Assembly: GCA_902556905.1 (NCBI GenBank)
Contig: CACDYK010000007.1
Location: 1 to 64,000, forward strand
Source of the DNA: an uncultured Pelagibacteraceae bacterium
Lineage (GTDB): Bacteria > Pseudomonadota > Alphaproteobacteria > Pelagibacterales > Pelagibacteraceae
Length of the DNA stretch: 64,000 nt
Direction: 5' to 3'
In this document: piece after piece, positions 10,120 through 20,207 of the stretch
Layout: each line of letters begins with the position of its first letter
Position numbering within the stretch: the stretch's first letter is position 1
The notes under the pieces: model-generated
Databases searched by the model: none
Told to the model about the DNA's origin: nothing
Seen by the model: only the letters and a program-made list of their open reading frames with translations
Translations under genes and position numbers: made by a program

Positions 10120-10533
10120 ATGAAGTACTGGTTATTAAAATCTGAGCCTGATGTTTGGTCAATTGATCAACAAAAAAAAGCAGGTGCTAATGGTGCGCCC
10201 TGGGATGGTGTTAGAAATTATCAAGCTGCAAAAAATTTAAAAAGTATGAAAAAAGGTGACCTTTGTTTTTTTTATCACTCAAATATTGGTAAAGAAATTG
10301 TTGGAGTTGTTGAAGTAATTAGAGAGGCTTATATAGATAAAACTGATAAATCAGGACGGTTTGTAGCTGTTACTGTTAAATTTTTAGAAAAATTATCCAA
10401 ACCCATAACCCTTGAAAGCATAAAAAAATCAAAGGAATTAAGCCATTTAGCCCTTATTAAACAAAGTAGACTATCGGTAATGCCAATCGACTCTAAAAGC
10501 TGGAAAATATTAAATAAGATGAGTAAAATTTAA
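10120..10533 (+). CDS. EVE domain-containing protein
   Basis: MKYWLLKSEPDVWSIDQ...WDGVRNYQAAKNLKSMKKGDLCFFYHSN. Confidence 0.93.
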   Translation: MKYWLLKSEPDVWSIDQQKKAGANGAPWDGVRNYQAAKNLKSMKKGDLCFFYHSNIGKEIVGVVEVIREAYIDKTDKSGRFVAVTVKFLEKLSKPITLESIKKSKELSHLALIKQSRLSVMPIDSKSWKILNKMSKI

Positions 10534-10548
10534 ATATAAAATTATTTC

Positions 10549-12603
10549 ATGCCATTAAAAAAGAAGAAAAAAACTAAAGTTAGAAAAAAAAAAGTTACTA
10601 AAAAAGTAACCAAAAAAACTAAAGTTAGAAAAAAGATTGTTCGTAAAAAAATTTCTAAAGAAAGTTCAAATGAGCTTATTATCAAAACCAAGCCTCAATG
10701 GGTTAAAAGCAGTTTAGCTACAAAAAGCAAATACCAAGATAAATACTCCAAGTCTATTAAAAGTAACGATGAGTTTTGGAGAAAAGAAGGAAAAAGAATA
10801 ACATGGATAAAGCCATACAAAAAAATTAAAGATGTAAAATACAGTACTAAAGAAGTAAAAATCAATTGGTTCCAAGATGGAACTTTAAATGCTTCGGCTA
10901 ATTGTATTGATAGACATTTGAAAGATAAAAAAGATAAAACTGCAATTATTTGGGTTGGGGATGATCCTAAAGATAGTCAAAAAATTTCTTACAAACAGCT
11001 TCATGAAAAAGTTTCAAAAGCTGCTAATGGTTTAAAAAAATTAGGGATTAAAAAAGGAGACAGAGTTACTATTTATTTAACAATGATACCTGAGCTTGCT
11101 ATTTTAATGCTCGCTTGTGTTCGAATTGGTGCAGTTCATTCTATTATTTTTGGAGGTTTTTCAGCAGATGCAATTTCTGATCGTGTTAATGATTGTGAGT
11201 CTGAATATATTATTACAGCTGATGAGGGAGTTAGAAATGGAAAAACTATTCCCTTAAAATATACAGCTGATGAGGCATTAGAGAGTTGTCCTGATGTTAA
11301 AAAGTGTATTGTTGTTAAACGAACTGGAAATTACATCAATTGGGATAATGATAGAGATGTTTGGTATCATGATTTAATTAAAGATGTTTCAAAAAACTGT
11401 GAACCTGAAGAAATGAATGCTGAAGATCCTTTATTTATTTTATATACTTCAGGCTCAACTGGTAAACCTAAAGGAGTTTTACACACAACGGGGGGTTACA
11501 TGGTGTATGCTTCAATGACTCATCAATATATCTTTAATTACAAACCAAAAGATATTTACTGGTGTACAGCTGACATTGGGTGGGTCACAGGCCACAGCTA
11601 TATTATCTACGGTCCACTTGCAAACGGGGCAACAACAGTTATGCACGAGGGTGTCCCAAATTATCCTGATTGGTCAAGATGGTGGCAAATAATTGATAAA
11701 TTTAAAGTTAATATTTTTTATACAGCTCCTACAGCTATAAGATCGATTATGAAAGAAGGTGATAAGTTTGTTAAAAAAACTTCTAGAAATTCTCTTAAAC
11801 TTCTTGGAACTGTTGGAGAGCCAATAAATCCTGAGGCATGGATGTGGTACTATAAAATAGTTGGAAATTCTAAATGTCCAATAGTTGATACTTGGTGGCA
11901 AACTGAAACAGGTGGAATAATGATTGCTCCTCAAACTGGAGCGATAGATTTAAAGCCTGGTTCAGCAACAAAACCTTTTTATGGAATTAAGCCTGCTATA
12001 GTTGATAAAAATGGGAGAGAAATAAAAGGCGCAGGGGAAGGTAGGCTTTGTATTGCACAATCTTGGCCTGGACAAATGAGGACTGTCTATGGCGATCATC
12101 AAAGATTTATTGATACTTATTTTTCACAATTTGATGGAAAATATTTTACTGGAGATGGATGTAGAAGAGATAAAGACGGTTACTATTGGATCACAGGTAG
12201 AGTTGATGATGTTATAATCGTATCAGGACACAATCTAGGTACTGCAGAAATTGAAAGTGCATTTGTATCGCACTCAAAAGTAGCTGAGGCTGCTGTAGTT
12301 GGTTACCCACACGATATTAAAGGTAACGCTCTTTATTGTTATGTTACTCTTAAAACTGGTGAGAAAGAAACTGGAGACCTAGAGAGAGAACTTAAAAATC
12401 ATATAGCAAGAGAACTTGGGGCTTTTTATAGACCAGAAATTATACAATTTAGTCCCGCACTTCCAAAAACAAGATCTGGAAAGATTATGAGAAGAATTTT
12501 AAGAAAAATTGCAGCCAACGAACATGATCAATTAGGCGATACAAGTACTTTAGCTGATCCAAGTGTGGTTGAAAGTTTAGTAGATAATAGAAAAAATATT
12601 TAA
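10549..12603 (+). CDS. acs: acetate--CoA ligase with Lys/Arg-rich N-terminal extension
   Basis: [86 protein letters not shown]. Confidence 0.97.
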   Translation: MPLKKKKKTKVRKKKVTKKVTKKTKVRKKIVRKKISKESSNELIIKTKPQWVKSSLATKSKYQDKYSKSIKSNDEFWRKEGKRITWIKPYKKIKDVKYSTKEVKINWFQDGTLNASANCIDRHLKDKKDKTAIIWVGDDPKDSQKISYKQLHEKVSKAANGLKKLGIKKGDRVTIYLTMIPELAILMLACVRIGAVHSIIFGGFSADAISDRVNDCESEYIITADEGVRNGKTIPLKYTADEALESCPDVKKCIVVKRTGNYINWDNDRDVWYHDLIKDVSKNCEPEEMNAEDPLFILYTSGSTGKPKGVLHTTGGYMVYASMTHQYIFNYKPKDIYWCTADIGWVTGHSYIIYGPLANGATTVMHEGVPNYPDWSRWWQIIDKFKVNIFYTAPTAIRSIMKEGDKFVKKTSRNSLKLLGTVGEPINPEAWMWYYKIVGNSKCPIVDTWWQTETGGIMIAPQTGAIDLKPGSATKPFYGIKPAIVDKNGREIKGAGEGRLCIAQSWPGQMRTVYGDHQRFIDTYFSQFDGKYFTGDGCRRDKDGYYWITGRVDDVIIVSGHNLGTAEIESAFVSHSKVAEAAVVGYPHDIKGNALYCYVTLKTGEKETGDLERELKNHIARELGAFYRPEIIQFSPALPKTRSGKIMRRILRKIAANEHDQLGDTSTLADPSVVESLVDNRKNI

Positions 12604-13223
12604 AATTGAATTAGCTTTTCAAATTCCTGCTTAATAATATCCCATTTCAAAATCATAGAATTTAATACAATTTTTCGGTCTAAAGATTTGAGTTCCTCGG
12701 CTATGGGAGCCCATTTGTACAATGAAAGTGCGCTTGGATTAAATGGAAGATCTTTGTAATAAATTTCCCAATTTAAATTTTGAAATCTTTCATTAAAACT
12801 TTTTTTTGCTTCTTCAACTATATCAAGTGGCATCTTATTAGATATCTCATCATCTAAAATTTTATTAAAAATTTCTTTAGCTTGAGTAGTATTTTGGTAA
12901 TTAAAATTAACTTTTAAGTAAGAAAAGGTAAAAAAAGTTAAATCTTGAAGTGCTATAGAATAAATATTCCATTTAGCTAAATTAACTGATGACATAAACT
13001 CATCATTATCAAAATGAAGAACATATCTGGTTCCCATTCGAGTTTTCAAATAACTATATAAAGTAACTTGTGATACCCACGCAGATTTCGTTTGAATAAA
13101 ATATTCAAGTTCATCTAAATTTTTTATTTTTTTCTTTGGAATAAAAGCTTTAAACAGAGCAAATAAATAAACCTTAAAATCTTTAAAAGACAAATCTTTT
13201 AATGATAATTTATATTTTTGCAT
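12600..13223 (-). CDS. conserved hypothetical protein
   Basis: Long intact ORF (207 aa) with a plausible start; no family recognised. Confidence 0.7.
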   Translation of the reverse strand: MQKYKLSLKDLSFKDFKVYLFALFKAFIPKKKIKNLDELEYFIQTKSAWVSQVTLYSYLKTRMGTRYVLHFDNDEFMSSVNLAKWNIYSIALQDLTFFTFSYLKVNFNYQNTTQAKEIFNKILDDEISNKMPLDIVEEAKKSFNERFQNLNWEIYYKDLPFNPSALSLYKWAPIAEELKSLDRKIVLNSMILKWDIIKQEFEKLIQF

Positions 13224-13355
13224 AAAATTTCTGTTTGGAACAATTATACCTTAAAAAAGTAAGTAATTAAGCCCCTATTATGAACAATTTTCAGCTTTTC
13301 AAAACCTTTAGAATGGTTATGGTTTTCACAGTTATAACTAAAAAGAGAGGTATAA

Positions 13356-13616
13356 ATGTCAAACGCAGAAAAACACTGGGAAAAAACCAGGTCACTGTTA
13401 CTTGTAACATTGGTAATTTGGTTTGTATTCTCAATTGGCATCTTCCTTTTTGCAGCTGAAATGAATGAGGTTACGGGACCTTTCGGATATCCATGGACAT
13501 ATTGGTTTACATGTCAGGGATCTCTTGGAATTTTTGTAATCTTGTGTTTCTGGTTTGCTAATAGGCAAGAGAAAATCGACGAAGAGTTCGGCTTCAACGA
13601 AAGAGGAGATGACTAA
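13356..13616 (+). CDS. DUF4212 domain-containing protein (symporter small subunit)
   Basis: Two TM small protein directly upstream of SSS symporter; 'YWFTCQGSLGIFVILCFWFANRQEKIDEEFG'; RBS-like agagaggt. Confidence 0.9.
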   Translation: MSNAEKHWEKTRSLLLVTLVIWFVFSIGIFLFAAEMNEVTGPFGYPWTYWFTCQGSLGIFVILCFWFANRQEKIDEEFGFNERGDD

Positions 13617-15424
13617 TGATTAAAGGTAAATTTATAGACAATTTGCCAAAAGTTTACGGGATCTATACTGGAGGTTTTATAGGTTTCATAATCTTAATGG
13701 CAATTGGTGAACAGATGGGTATGAGTGCTAAAGCAATAGGTGTTGCTTTTGTAGCTTTTACAATATTCATCTATGCATTAATCGGTTATCTATCAAGAAC
13801 AGCACAAGCAGACGCATATTACGTAGCTGGAAGGCAAGTTCCAACAGTATTCAATGGAATGGCGACAGCAGCAGACTGGATGTCTGGTGCTTCATTCGTT
13901 GCGATGGCAGGTGGTATTTATTTCAAAGGTTATGGATATATGGCTCTACTTGTTGGTTGGACTGGTGGTTACATATTAGTTGCAACTTTATTAGCACCAT
14001 ACTTAAGAAAATTTGGCTGTTACACAGTTCCAGATTTCGTAGGTACAAGATACGGTGGTAATTTAGCGAGACTATGTGCGGTAATAGTTTTAACTGTTGC
14101 ATCATTTACTTATGTGACTGCTCAAATTAACGCTACAGGTACTATTGCATCTGTTGCTCTAGATATCGACTTTAAATATGCTGTATATATTGGGCTAATA
14201 AGTATTTTACTTTGTTCAATGTTGGGTGGTATGAGAGCGGTAACTTGGACACAGGTTGCACAATATATCGTACTAATTATAGCTTACTTGCTTCCAATTT
14301 TTTGGATCAGTAACAAAATGGGTGCAGGTTTCTTCCCTCACTTTATGTTGGCTGATGAAGTGGCTAGAATTGGTGAATTAGAGCAACAGTTTGGGTTTGT
14401 AAAAAACTCTGCTGCTGATCTAGCAACGGTACCTAAAGGGTTGGCAGGAATAACTAAAGCACACTCTGCAGTAAATGCAACACCTTGGGCATTTATTTCA
14501 TTGGCACTAGCGATGATGATGGGAACAGCATCATTACCACACGTGATGATGAGATACTTTACTACTCCAAGCGTAAAAGCTGCTAGAAAATCAGTAGGTT
14601 GGTCATTATTCTTTATCTTCCTTCTGTATTCTTCTGCACCAATGTTAGCAACACTATCTAAACTATCGTTGATTGATCCAACTTTATCTACAGGTATTAT
14701 TGGTAAATCATTTGCTGAAGTTCAATCAATTGATTGGTTCCAAAACTGGAATCAAGCAAACTTGATGTTCATCAGTGACTTTAACGGAAATGGAACTCTT
14801 GAATTAAATGAGTTTTTCATGGGCGGTAAAGCTGTAGTATTAGCAACACCAGAAATAGCTGGATTACCATATGTAATTTCAGGTCTGGTTGCTGCTGGAG
14901 GTATGGCTGCTGCCATGTCAACTGCTGATGGTTTAATTCTAGCAATTGCAAATGCGATTTCTCATGATGTTTATTACAAAATGATTGATCCAAAAGCAGA
15001 GACTGCAAAAAGACTTCTTGTTGCAAGGGTATTACTTGTAGTAATTGGTTTTGCTGGAGCAACTATTGCGGCAATGGAAATCCAAGGAATCTTGGGTTCA
15101 GTGATCTGGGCTTTTGACTTTGCGATGTCTGGTTTGTTCTTCCCACTTGTACTCGGTGTATGGTGGAAGAGAGCTAACAGAGAAGGTGCTATTGCTGGTA
15201 TGGTTTTAGGTCTTGGTTCTGCTATTTGGTACCTAGTTTGGGTACGAACAGGTGGAAGTGGGTTCCTAGGACTTACTCAGTTAACATTTGGTATCTTCGG
15301 AGCAGGTGTTAGTTTTGTTGCTATGGTTGTAGTGAGTTTAATGACTCAAGAACCAGATAAAGCAACTCAAAAAATGGTTGACGAAGTTCGAATTCCTACT
15401 GGCAGAACTGTCACTGGTAAATAG
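13616..15424 (+). CDS. sodium:solute symporter (SSS family, VC_2705/ActP-like cation acetate symporter)
   Basis: AYYVAGRQVPTVFNGMATAADWMSGASF, MMGTASLPHVMMRYFTTPSVKAARKSVGW, DUF4212 partner upstream. Confidence 0.93.
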   Translation: MIKGKFIDNLPKVYGIYTGGFIGFIILMAIGEQMGMSAKAIGVAFVAFTIFIYALIGYLSRTAQADAYYVAGRQVPTVFNGMATAADWMSGASFVAMAGGIYFKGYGYMALLVGWTGGYILVATLLAPYLRKFGCYTVPDFVGTRYGGNLARLCAVIVLTVASFTYVTAQINATGTIASVALDIDFKYAVYIGLISILLCSMLGGMRAVTWTQVAQYIVLIIAYLLPIFWISNKMGAGFFPHFMLADEVARIGELEQQFGFVKNSAADLATVPKGLAGITKAHSAVNATPWAFISLALAMMMGTASLPHVMMRYFTTPSVKAARKSVGWSLFFIFLLYSSAPMLATLSKLSLIDPTLSTGIIGKSFAEVQSIDWFQNWNQANLMFISDFNGNGTLELNEFFMGGKAVVLATPEIAGLPYVISGLVAAGGMAAAMSTADGLILAIANAISHDVYYKMIDPKAETAKRLLVARVLLVVIGFAGATIAAMEIQGILGSVIWAFDFAMSGLFFPLVLGVWWKRANREGAIAGMVLGLGSAIWYLVWVRTGGSGFLGLTQLTFGIFGAGVSFVAMVVVSLMTQEPDKATQKMVDEVRIPTGRTVTGK

Positions 15425-15443
15425 AACTATCAAATCTTAATTT

Positions 15444-15470
15444 AGGGGCGATTAATTTCGCCCCTTTTAA
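15444..15470 (+). terminator. Rho-independent terminator after symporter gene
   Basis: AGGGGCGA-TTAATT-TCGCCCCT stem-loop followed by TTTTAATTT; 20 nt after the stop codon. Confidence 0.85.
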
Positions 15471-15500
15471 TTTAATCTTTTTTCCAATATAAATTTCTTA

Positions 15501-15857
15501 ATGTCAGCGAACTTTCATCCATTAGTTTACTTTATTGACTACCTTTTTGGGGTGATCATGTGGACCTTAATAGGAAGAGTTGCGATGAATATTTTTCAAA
15601 AAGAAGACTCTGAATTCTTTTTTATGAAGATATTTGTGAAATATACTAATCCATTGATTAAAATTTTTAAGCCTATAACCCCATCCTTCATTATCGCACC
15701 TCTTGTTCCACTATATGTTGCTTGGTTCTTTTATATGATTAGATTTTATTTTATGCCTTGGATCTTGGGATATTCTGTAATGGGCATGTTATCCTTTCCG
15801 CTAGAAAGTGAAATTTCGAGACAAATTTATCAATTATTTAATTCAATTAAATTTTAA
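15501..15857 (+). CDS. small integral membrane protein (YggT-like topology)
   Basis: 118 aa hydrophobic ORF; NPLIKIFKPITPSFIIAPLVPLYVAWFFYMIRF. Confidence 0.6.
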   Translation: MSANFHPLVYFIDYLFGVIMWTLIGRVAMNIFQKEDSEFFFMKIFVKYTNPLIKIFKPITPSFIIAPLVPLYVAWFFYMIRFYFMPWILGYSVMGMLSFPLESEISRQIYQLFNSIKF

Positions 15858-15885
15858 AAATTGATACTAGTAGATCTAGTAATCA

Positions 15886-16545
15886 ATGAAAAAAATAAAA
15901 ATTTCACCGTCAATCTTATCTGCAGATTTTAGTCAATTAGGCAATGAAATTAAAAGGCTTGAAGAAGGTGGTGCAGATATGATTCATGTAGATGTAATGG
16001 ATGGTCATTTTGTGCCCAATTTAACTATTGGGCCCCCAGTGATTAAGGCATTAAAAAAACATTGTTCAATTAAATTTGATGTTCATCTAATGATAGCTCC
16101 TGTTCACAGATATATTCAAGCTTATTCAGACGCTGGAGCTGATATTATTACAATTCATCCTGAAGCAACTGATAATTTAGAGAACTCTATTTTGAAAATT
16201 AAAAGTTTGAATAAAAAAGTTGGAGTTTCACTCAACCCCAATTCTAAAATTGATCTAATTAGAGACTATCTTGAAAAAATTGATCTAGTTTTAATAATGA
16301 GTGTAAATCCTGGATTTGGAGGCCAAAAATTTATGCCTGAAGTTCTTAATAAAGTTAAGGAACTAAAAGAAATTCAATCTCAAAATAATATGAATTTTGA
16401 TATCGAAATTGATGGGGGAATTAATTTTGATAATTGCCAATCAGCTATCGAGGCTGGTGCCAACATACTTGTTTCTGGTACAACTGTATTTAAAAGTAAT
16501 AATGGAGATATAAAGAAAAATATTAATTTATTAAAATCAAAATAA
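15886..16545 (+). CDS. rpe: ribulose-phosphate 3-epimerase
   Basis: ISPSILSADFSQLG, MIHVDVMDGHFVPNLTIGP, MSVNPGFGGQKF, EIDGGIN. Confidence 0.97.
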   Translation: MKKIKISPSILSADFSQLGNEIKRLEEGGADMIHVDVMDGHFVPNLTIGPPVIKALKKHCSIKFDVHLMIAPVHRYIQAYSDAGADIITIHPEATDNLENSILKIKSLNKKVGVSLNPNSKIDLIRDYLEKIDLVLIMSVNPGFGGQKFMPEVLNKVKELKEIQSQNNMNFDIEIDGGINFDNCQSAIEAGANILVSGTTVFKSNNGDIKKNINLLKSK

Positions 16546-16549
16546 GTTA

Positions 16550-18178
16550 ATGATCATTAAAAATTTAATAGTTAGTTTAAGCCAATTTTATTTTAAATTA
16601 AAAGCAAGTTTAAAAGAATTTTATCAAAACTCTAATTTTTACGATAAAAAAATATCTAAAACTAAAAATATTACTTTTGATTACAAACCAAGTCCCTACT
16701 TATTATCTTCAATAGTCAAATATCAAAAAAAAAAATACAATATTGAAGACTTTGCTTTAGAAACTATTTGGCAAAATAATTTAAAATATGAAGAATATGA
16801 AAAGTTAAATAATTTTTTTTGGTTTTTTAGTTTAGATTTAAAATCTTCAAAGAAAACTACTCAATCAATTATTAATAACTGGATTAACAGGAATGATTGT
16901 TATAATCCAAAAAGTTGGGATTTTGATATAACTTCTAAAAGAATAATTTCCTGGCTATCAAATCATCAATTGACTTATGAAAATTGTGATGAAGATTTCA
17001 AAAAAAAATTTAATCTAAGTATTCAAAAACAAACAAACCACCTATTAAATGAAATAAAAAATTTAACTGAGGTTGAAAATAAGATTATTGGATGCGCAGC
17101 AGTTATTTTAACAGGCTTAGCTTATCAAAATAATAATGATTATCTTGTTAATGGTTTAAATCTTTTAAAAAAAATTATTAAATCTTCAATTAATAATCAA
17201 GGATTTCCAAAATCTAGAGATATTAAACAACTTATTTTTTACTTAAAATATTTTATTATAATAAGAGAATGGTTTAAAGAATCTCAAAATACAATTCCAG
17301 AATATATTGATGAAACAATATATTACCTTGGTCAAAGCTATGCATTTATATGGCAAAATATTAATCAAGACATTTTTTTTAATGGTAACTACATTTCAAA
17401 CAATAATGAGTTTGATCAGTATCTTAAAAGATTTGGATATGTATTTAAAAATGAAAATAAGGAACTTGCGGGTTATGTAATTCTTAAAAATAAGAAAATT
17501 ATATTAACAATGGATATTGGAGATAGTCCAAGTAATAATTTTTCTAAATCTTACCAGGCTGGCGCACTTTCATTTGAGATTATTTCAAATGGTAAAAAAT
17601 TGATAACTAATTCTGGTTATTTTGTTAATAAAAATAATAAGTTAAATAAACTTTCGAAAAGTTCTGCTTTACACAACACATTAACAATTGAAGACCATTC
17701 TTCTTGTGATTTTAAAAAAATAAATAAATCAAATCTGATTATTGGAAAAGGTATAAATATAAATAAAAAAAATATTGTATTTGAAGATAATTATTGGAAG
17801 ATATCTGGTTCTCACGATGGTTACTTAAAAAAATTTAAATCGATACATGAAAGAGAGGTTGAATTTTATCCAGAACAAATGAAATTTGTTGGTTTTGATA
17901 AGTTATCAAGAAAAGATGCATCCCAAAATATAAAATTTGATATACGATTTCATTTAGATCCAAACACCAAAGTAATGAAGACACAAGATAATAAATCAAT
18001 TCTTATAGAATTAGAAGATGAAGGTTGGAAATTTAATTGTGATAATTTTGATATAAATATTGATAATGGATTATATTTAGGTATTAAAAATTCATACAAA
18101 GAAAATCAAAACATATGTATATCAGGAATAAGTACAATAAACAATCAGACAATAAAATGGGAAATTACTAAGTTATAA
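16550..18178 (+). CDS. heparinase II/III family protein
   Basis: Long ORF with HNTLTIEDHSS and GGxGD-like C-terminal region; located between rpe and purH. Confidence 0.8.
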   Translation: MIIKNLIVSLSQFYFKLKASLKEFYQNSNFYDKKISKTKNITFDYKPSPYLLSSIVKYQKKKYNIEDFALETIWQNNLKYEEYEKLNNFFWFFSLDLKSSKKTTQSIINNWINRNDCYNPKSWDFDITSKRIISWLSNHQLTYENCDEDFKKKFNLSIQKQTNHLLNEIKNLTEVENKIIGCAAVILTGLAYQNNNDYLVNGLNLLKKIIKSSINNQGFPKSRDIKQLIFYLKYFIIIREWFKESQNTIPEYIDETIYYLGQSYAFIWQNINQDIFFNGNYISNNNEFDQYLKRFGYVFKNENKELAGYVILKNKKIILTMDIGDSPSNNFSKSYQAGALSFEIISNGKKLITNSGYFVNKNNKLNKLSKSSALHNTLTIEDHSSCDFKKINKSNLIIGKGININKKNIVFEDNYWKISGSHDGYLKKFKSIHEREVEFYPEQMKFVGFDKLSRKDASQNIKFDIRFHLDPNTKVMKTQDNKSILIELEDEGWKFNCDNFDINIDNGLYLGIKNSYKENQNICISGISTINNQTIKWEITKL

Positions 18179-19713
18179 TGAAAAAAATACAAACAGCTCT
18201 TATTTCTGTCTCAGATAAAAAAAATTTAAAGCCACTTTTAAACTCATTAAAAAAGAATAATATAAGAATTATCAGTTCAGGTGGCACCTATAAAGAAATT
18301 AAAAAATTAAAATTTAAATGTCTTGAGGTTTCAGAGTTTACCAATTCACCTGAAATATTAGAAGGTAGAGTAAAAACTCTTCATCCTAAAATTCATGCAG
18401 GGATCTTAAATAAAAGAAAAAACAAAACTCACCTAAAAGATCTTAAGAAAAACAATTTTGAAAATATAGATTTAGTTATTGTAAACTTTTATCCATTTGA
18501 AGAAACACTAAAAAAAACAAAAAATCATAATAAAATAATTGAAAATATCGATGTGGGGGGACCAACAATGGTAAGATCTGCTGCTAAAAATTATAAAGAT
18601 GTAACTGTTATTACCTCATCAGATCAATATGAAGATCTAATTGATGAATTAAAAAAAAATAAAGGTTTTACTTCATTAAAATTTAGGGAAAAATTATCTA
18701 GAATTGCTTTTACTGAAACCGCTTATTATGATTCTGCTATTTCTGAATATTTTAATAAAAAAAATAATATAAATTTTCCAAAAAAAATAGTTTATCATGC
18801 AAATCTTATAGAAAATCCACGTTACGGAGAAAATCCACATCAAGAAAGTGGTATATATTCTAAAAATAATTCTATGGAAATAAATCAAATTCATGGGAAG
18901 CAATTAAGTTACAATAATTACAATGACATATTTTCAGCTCTAACTATTTCCAAATCACTCCCAAAAAATATTGGAACAGTAATAGTAAAACATGCAAATC
19001 CTTGTGGAGTTTCAGTAAATAAAGATCATCTTAAAAGTTATAAATTCGCATTAGCAAGCGATCCTATAAGTGCATTTGGAGGAATTGTGTCATGTAATTT
19101 TAAAATTAAAAAAAATGTAGCAATGGAATTAAATAAACTGTTTCTTGAAGTAATTATTTCAAATGGTTTTGATAGAGAAGCGCTAAAATTATTAAAGAAG
19201 AAAAAAAATTTAAGATTAATTGATGCTACTAATTATTCTTTCAATGAAAAATTAAAAGTTATATCTTCAAATAAAGAGTTATTGGTACAGACTGAAGATT
19301 TAAAAAAATTCAACAATAAAGATTTTAAAATTGTATCCAAGAGAAAACCAAATTCAAAACAAATGAAAGATCTTGTTTTTGCATTTAATATTTGTCGATA
19401 TGTAAAGTCTAATGCTATTGTGCTTGCAGTCAATGGAACAACAGCAGGCATCGGTTCTGGACAACCAAGTCGTTTGGATAGTTGTCAAATTGCAATAGAT
19501 AAAATGAAAAAATTTTTTAATGCAGAAGAAGAATTAGTAGCTGCGTCAGATGCCTTTTTTCCATTTGTTGATGGCATTGAAAAATTGATTCAATCAGGTG
19601 TAACTGCGGTCATACAGCCTTCTGGATCTATTCGAGACAAGGAAATAATTAATTTTGCCAACGAAACAAATACAATTTTAGTTTTTTCAAAAACTAGACA
19701 TTTTAGACATTGA
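18178..19713 (+). CDS. purH: bifunctional AICAR formyltransferase/IMP cyclohydrolase
   Basis: ALISVSDKKNL, EGRVKTLHPKIHAGIL, NFYPFEET, RYGENPHQ, KHANPCGVS, SDAFFPFVDGIE. Confidence 0.97.
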   Translation: MKKIQTALISVSDKKNLKPLLNSLKKNNIRIISSGGTYKEIKKLKFKCLEVSEFTNSPEILEGRVKTLHPKIHAGILNKRKNKTHLKDLKKNNFENIDLVIVNFYPFEETLKKTKNHNKIIENIDVGGPTMVRSAAKNYKDVTVITSSDQYEDLIDELKKNKGFTSLKFREKLSRIAFTETAYYDSAISEYFNKKNNINFPKKIVYHANLIENPRYGENPHQESGIYSKNNSMEINQIHGKQLSYNNYNDIFSALTISKSLPKNIGTVIVKHANPCGVSVNKDHLKSYKFALASDPISAFGGIVSCNFKIKKNVAMELNKLFLEVIISNGFDREALKLLKKKKNLRLIDATNYSFNEKLKVISSNKELLVQTEDLKKFNNKDFKIVSKRKPNSKQMKDLVFAFNICRYVKSNAIVLAVNGTTAGIGSGQPSRLDSCQIAIDKMKKFFNAEEELVAASDAFFPFVDGIEKLIQSGVTAVIQPSGSIRDKEIINFANETNTILVFSKTRHFRH

Positions 19714-20047
19714 TTAGTTGATCTATTTTTGCAGCTAAAATAAAGTCATTTTCTGATAAACCCTCAATAGCATGAGTTGTAATTTTTATTTCCGCATAAC
19801 CCCAACCAAATGATATGTCTGGATGATGCCCTTCATCTTCTGAAATTTCTCCAACTCTATTAATAAAGTTCTGGCTTTCTAAAAAATTTTTAAAATTAAA
19901 TTTTTTATTTAAAAAAAAAACTTTTTTTTCATCTTTAAAAATATCCCAACCTTCAACTTTTTTTTGGTATTTATGAATTTCAGATATATCAAAAGGTAAA
20001 ACTCCACCTTCGCAAGGAATACATTTTTTATTTAAAAGATCACTCAT
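19703..20047 (-). CDS. 4a-hydroxytetrahydrobiopterin dehydratase
   Basis: CxxCEGG N-terminus; 'F..NRVGEISEDEGHHPDISFGWGYAEIKITTHAIEGLSENDFILAAKID'. Confidence 0.93.
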   Translation of the reverse strand: MSDLLNKKCIPCEGGVLPFDISEIHKYQKKVEGWDIFKDEKKVFFLNKKFNFKNFLESQNFINRVGEISEDEGHHPDISFGWGYAEIKITTHAIEGLSENDFILAAKIDQLINV

Positions 20048-20057
20048 ACTTGAATTT

Positions 20058-20132
20058 TGGAGCGGGCAAAGGGGGTCGAACCCTCGACCTTCTCGTTGGC
20101 AACGAGACGCTCTACCACTGAGCTATGCCCGC
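20058..20132 (-). tRNA. tRNA-Gly (GCC), CCA encoded
   Basis: Reverse strand GCGGGCATAGCTCAGTGGTAGAGCGTCTCGTTGCCAACGAGAAGGTCGAGGGTTCGACCCCCTTTGCCCGCTCCA folds as a cloverleaf; anticodon loop TTGCCAA. Confidence 0.97.
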
Positions 20133-20207
20133 TTATTCATTCAGATATGAAAATAGAAGCTTTTTGTAAATTTAGCAAGGAATAATGTGTGAATAGTCCC
20201 AGGAACA

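Noticed and set aside
14540-14545. CACGTG core considered as a second parS
   Set aside because: Flanks (ACCACACGTGATGATG) do not match the GTTTCACGTGAAAC arms; part of symporter coding sequence.
14817-15062. 81-aa minus-strand Gln/Leu-rich ORF (and 13923-14105)
   Set aside because: Antisense translation of hydrophobic and Ala-rich segments of the symporter gene.
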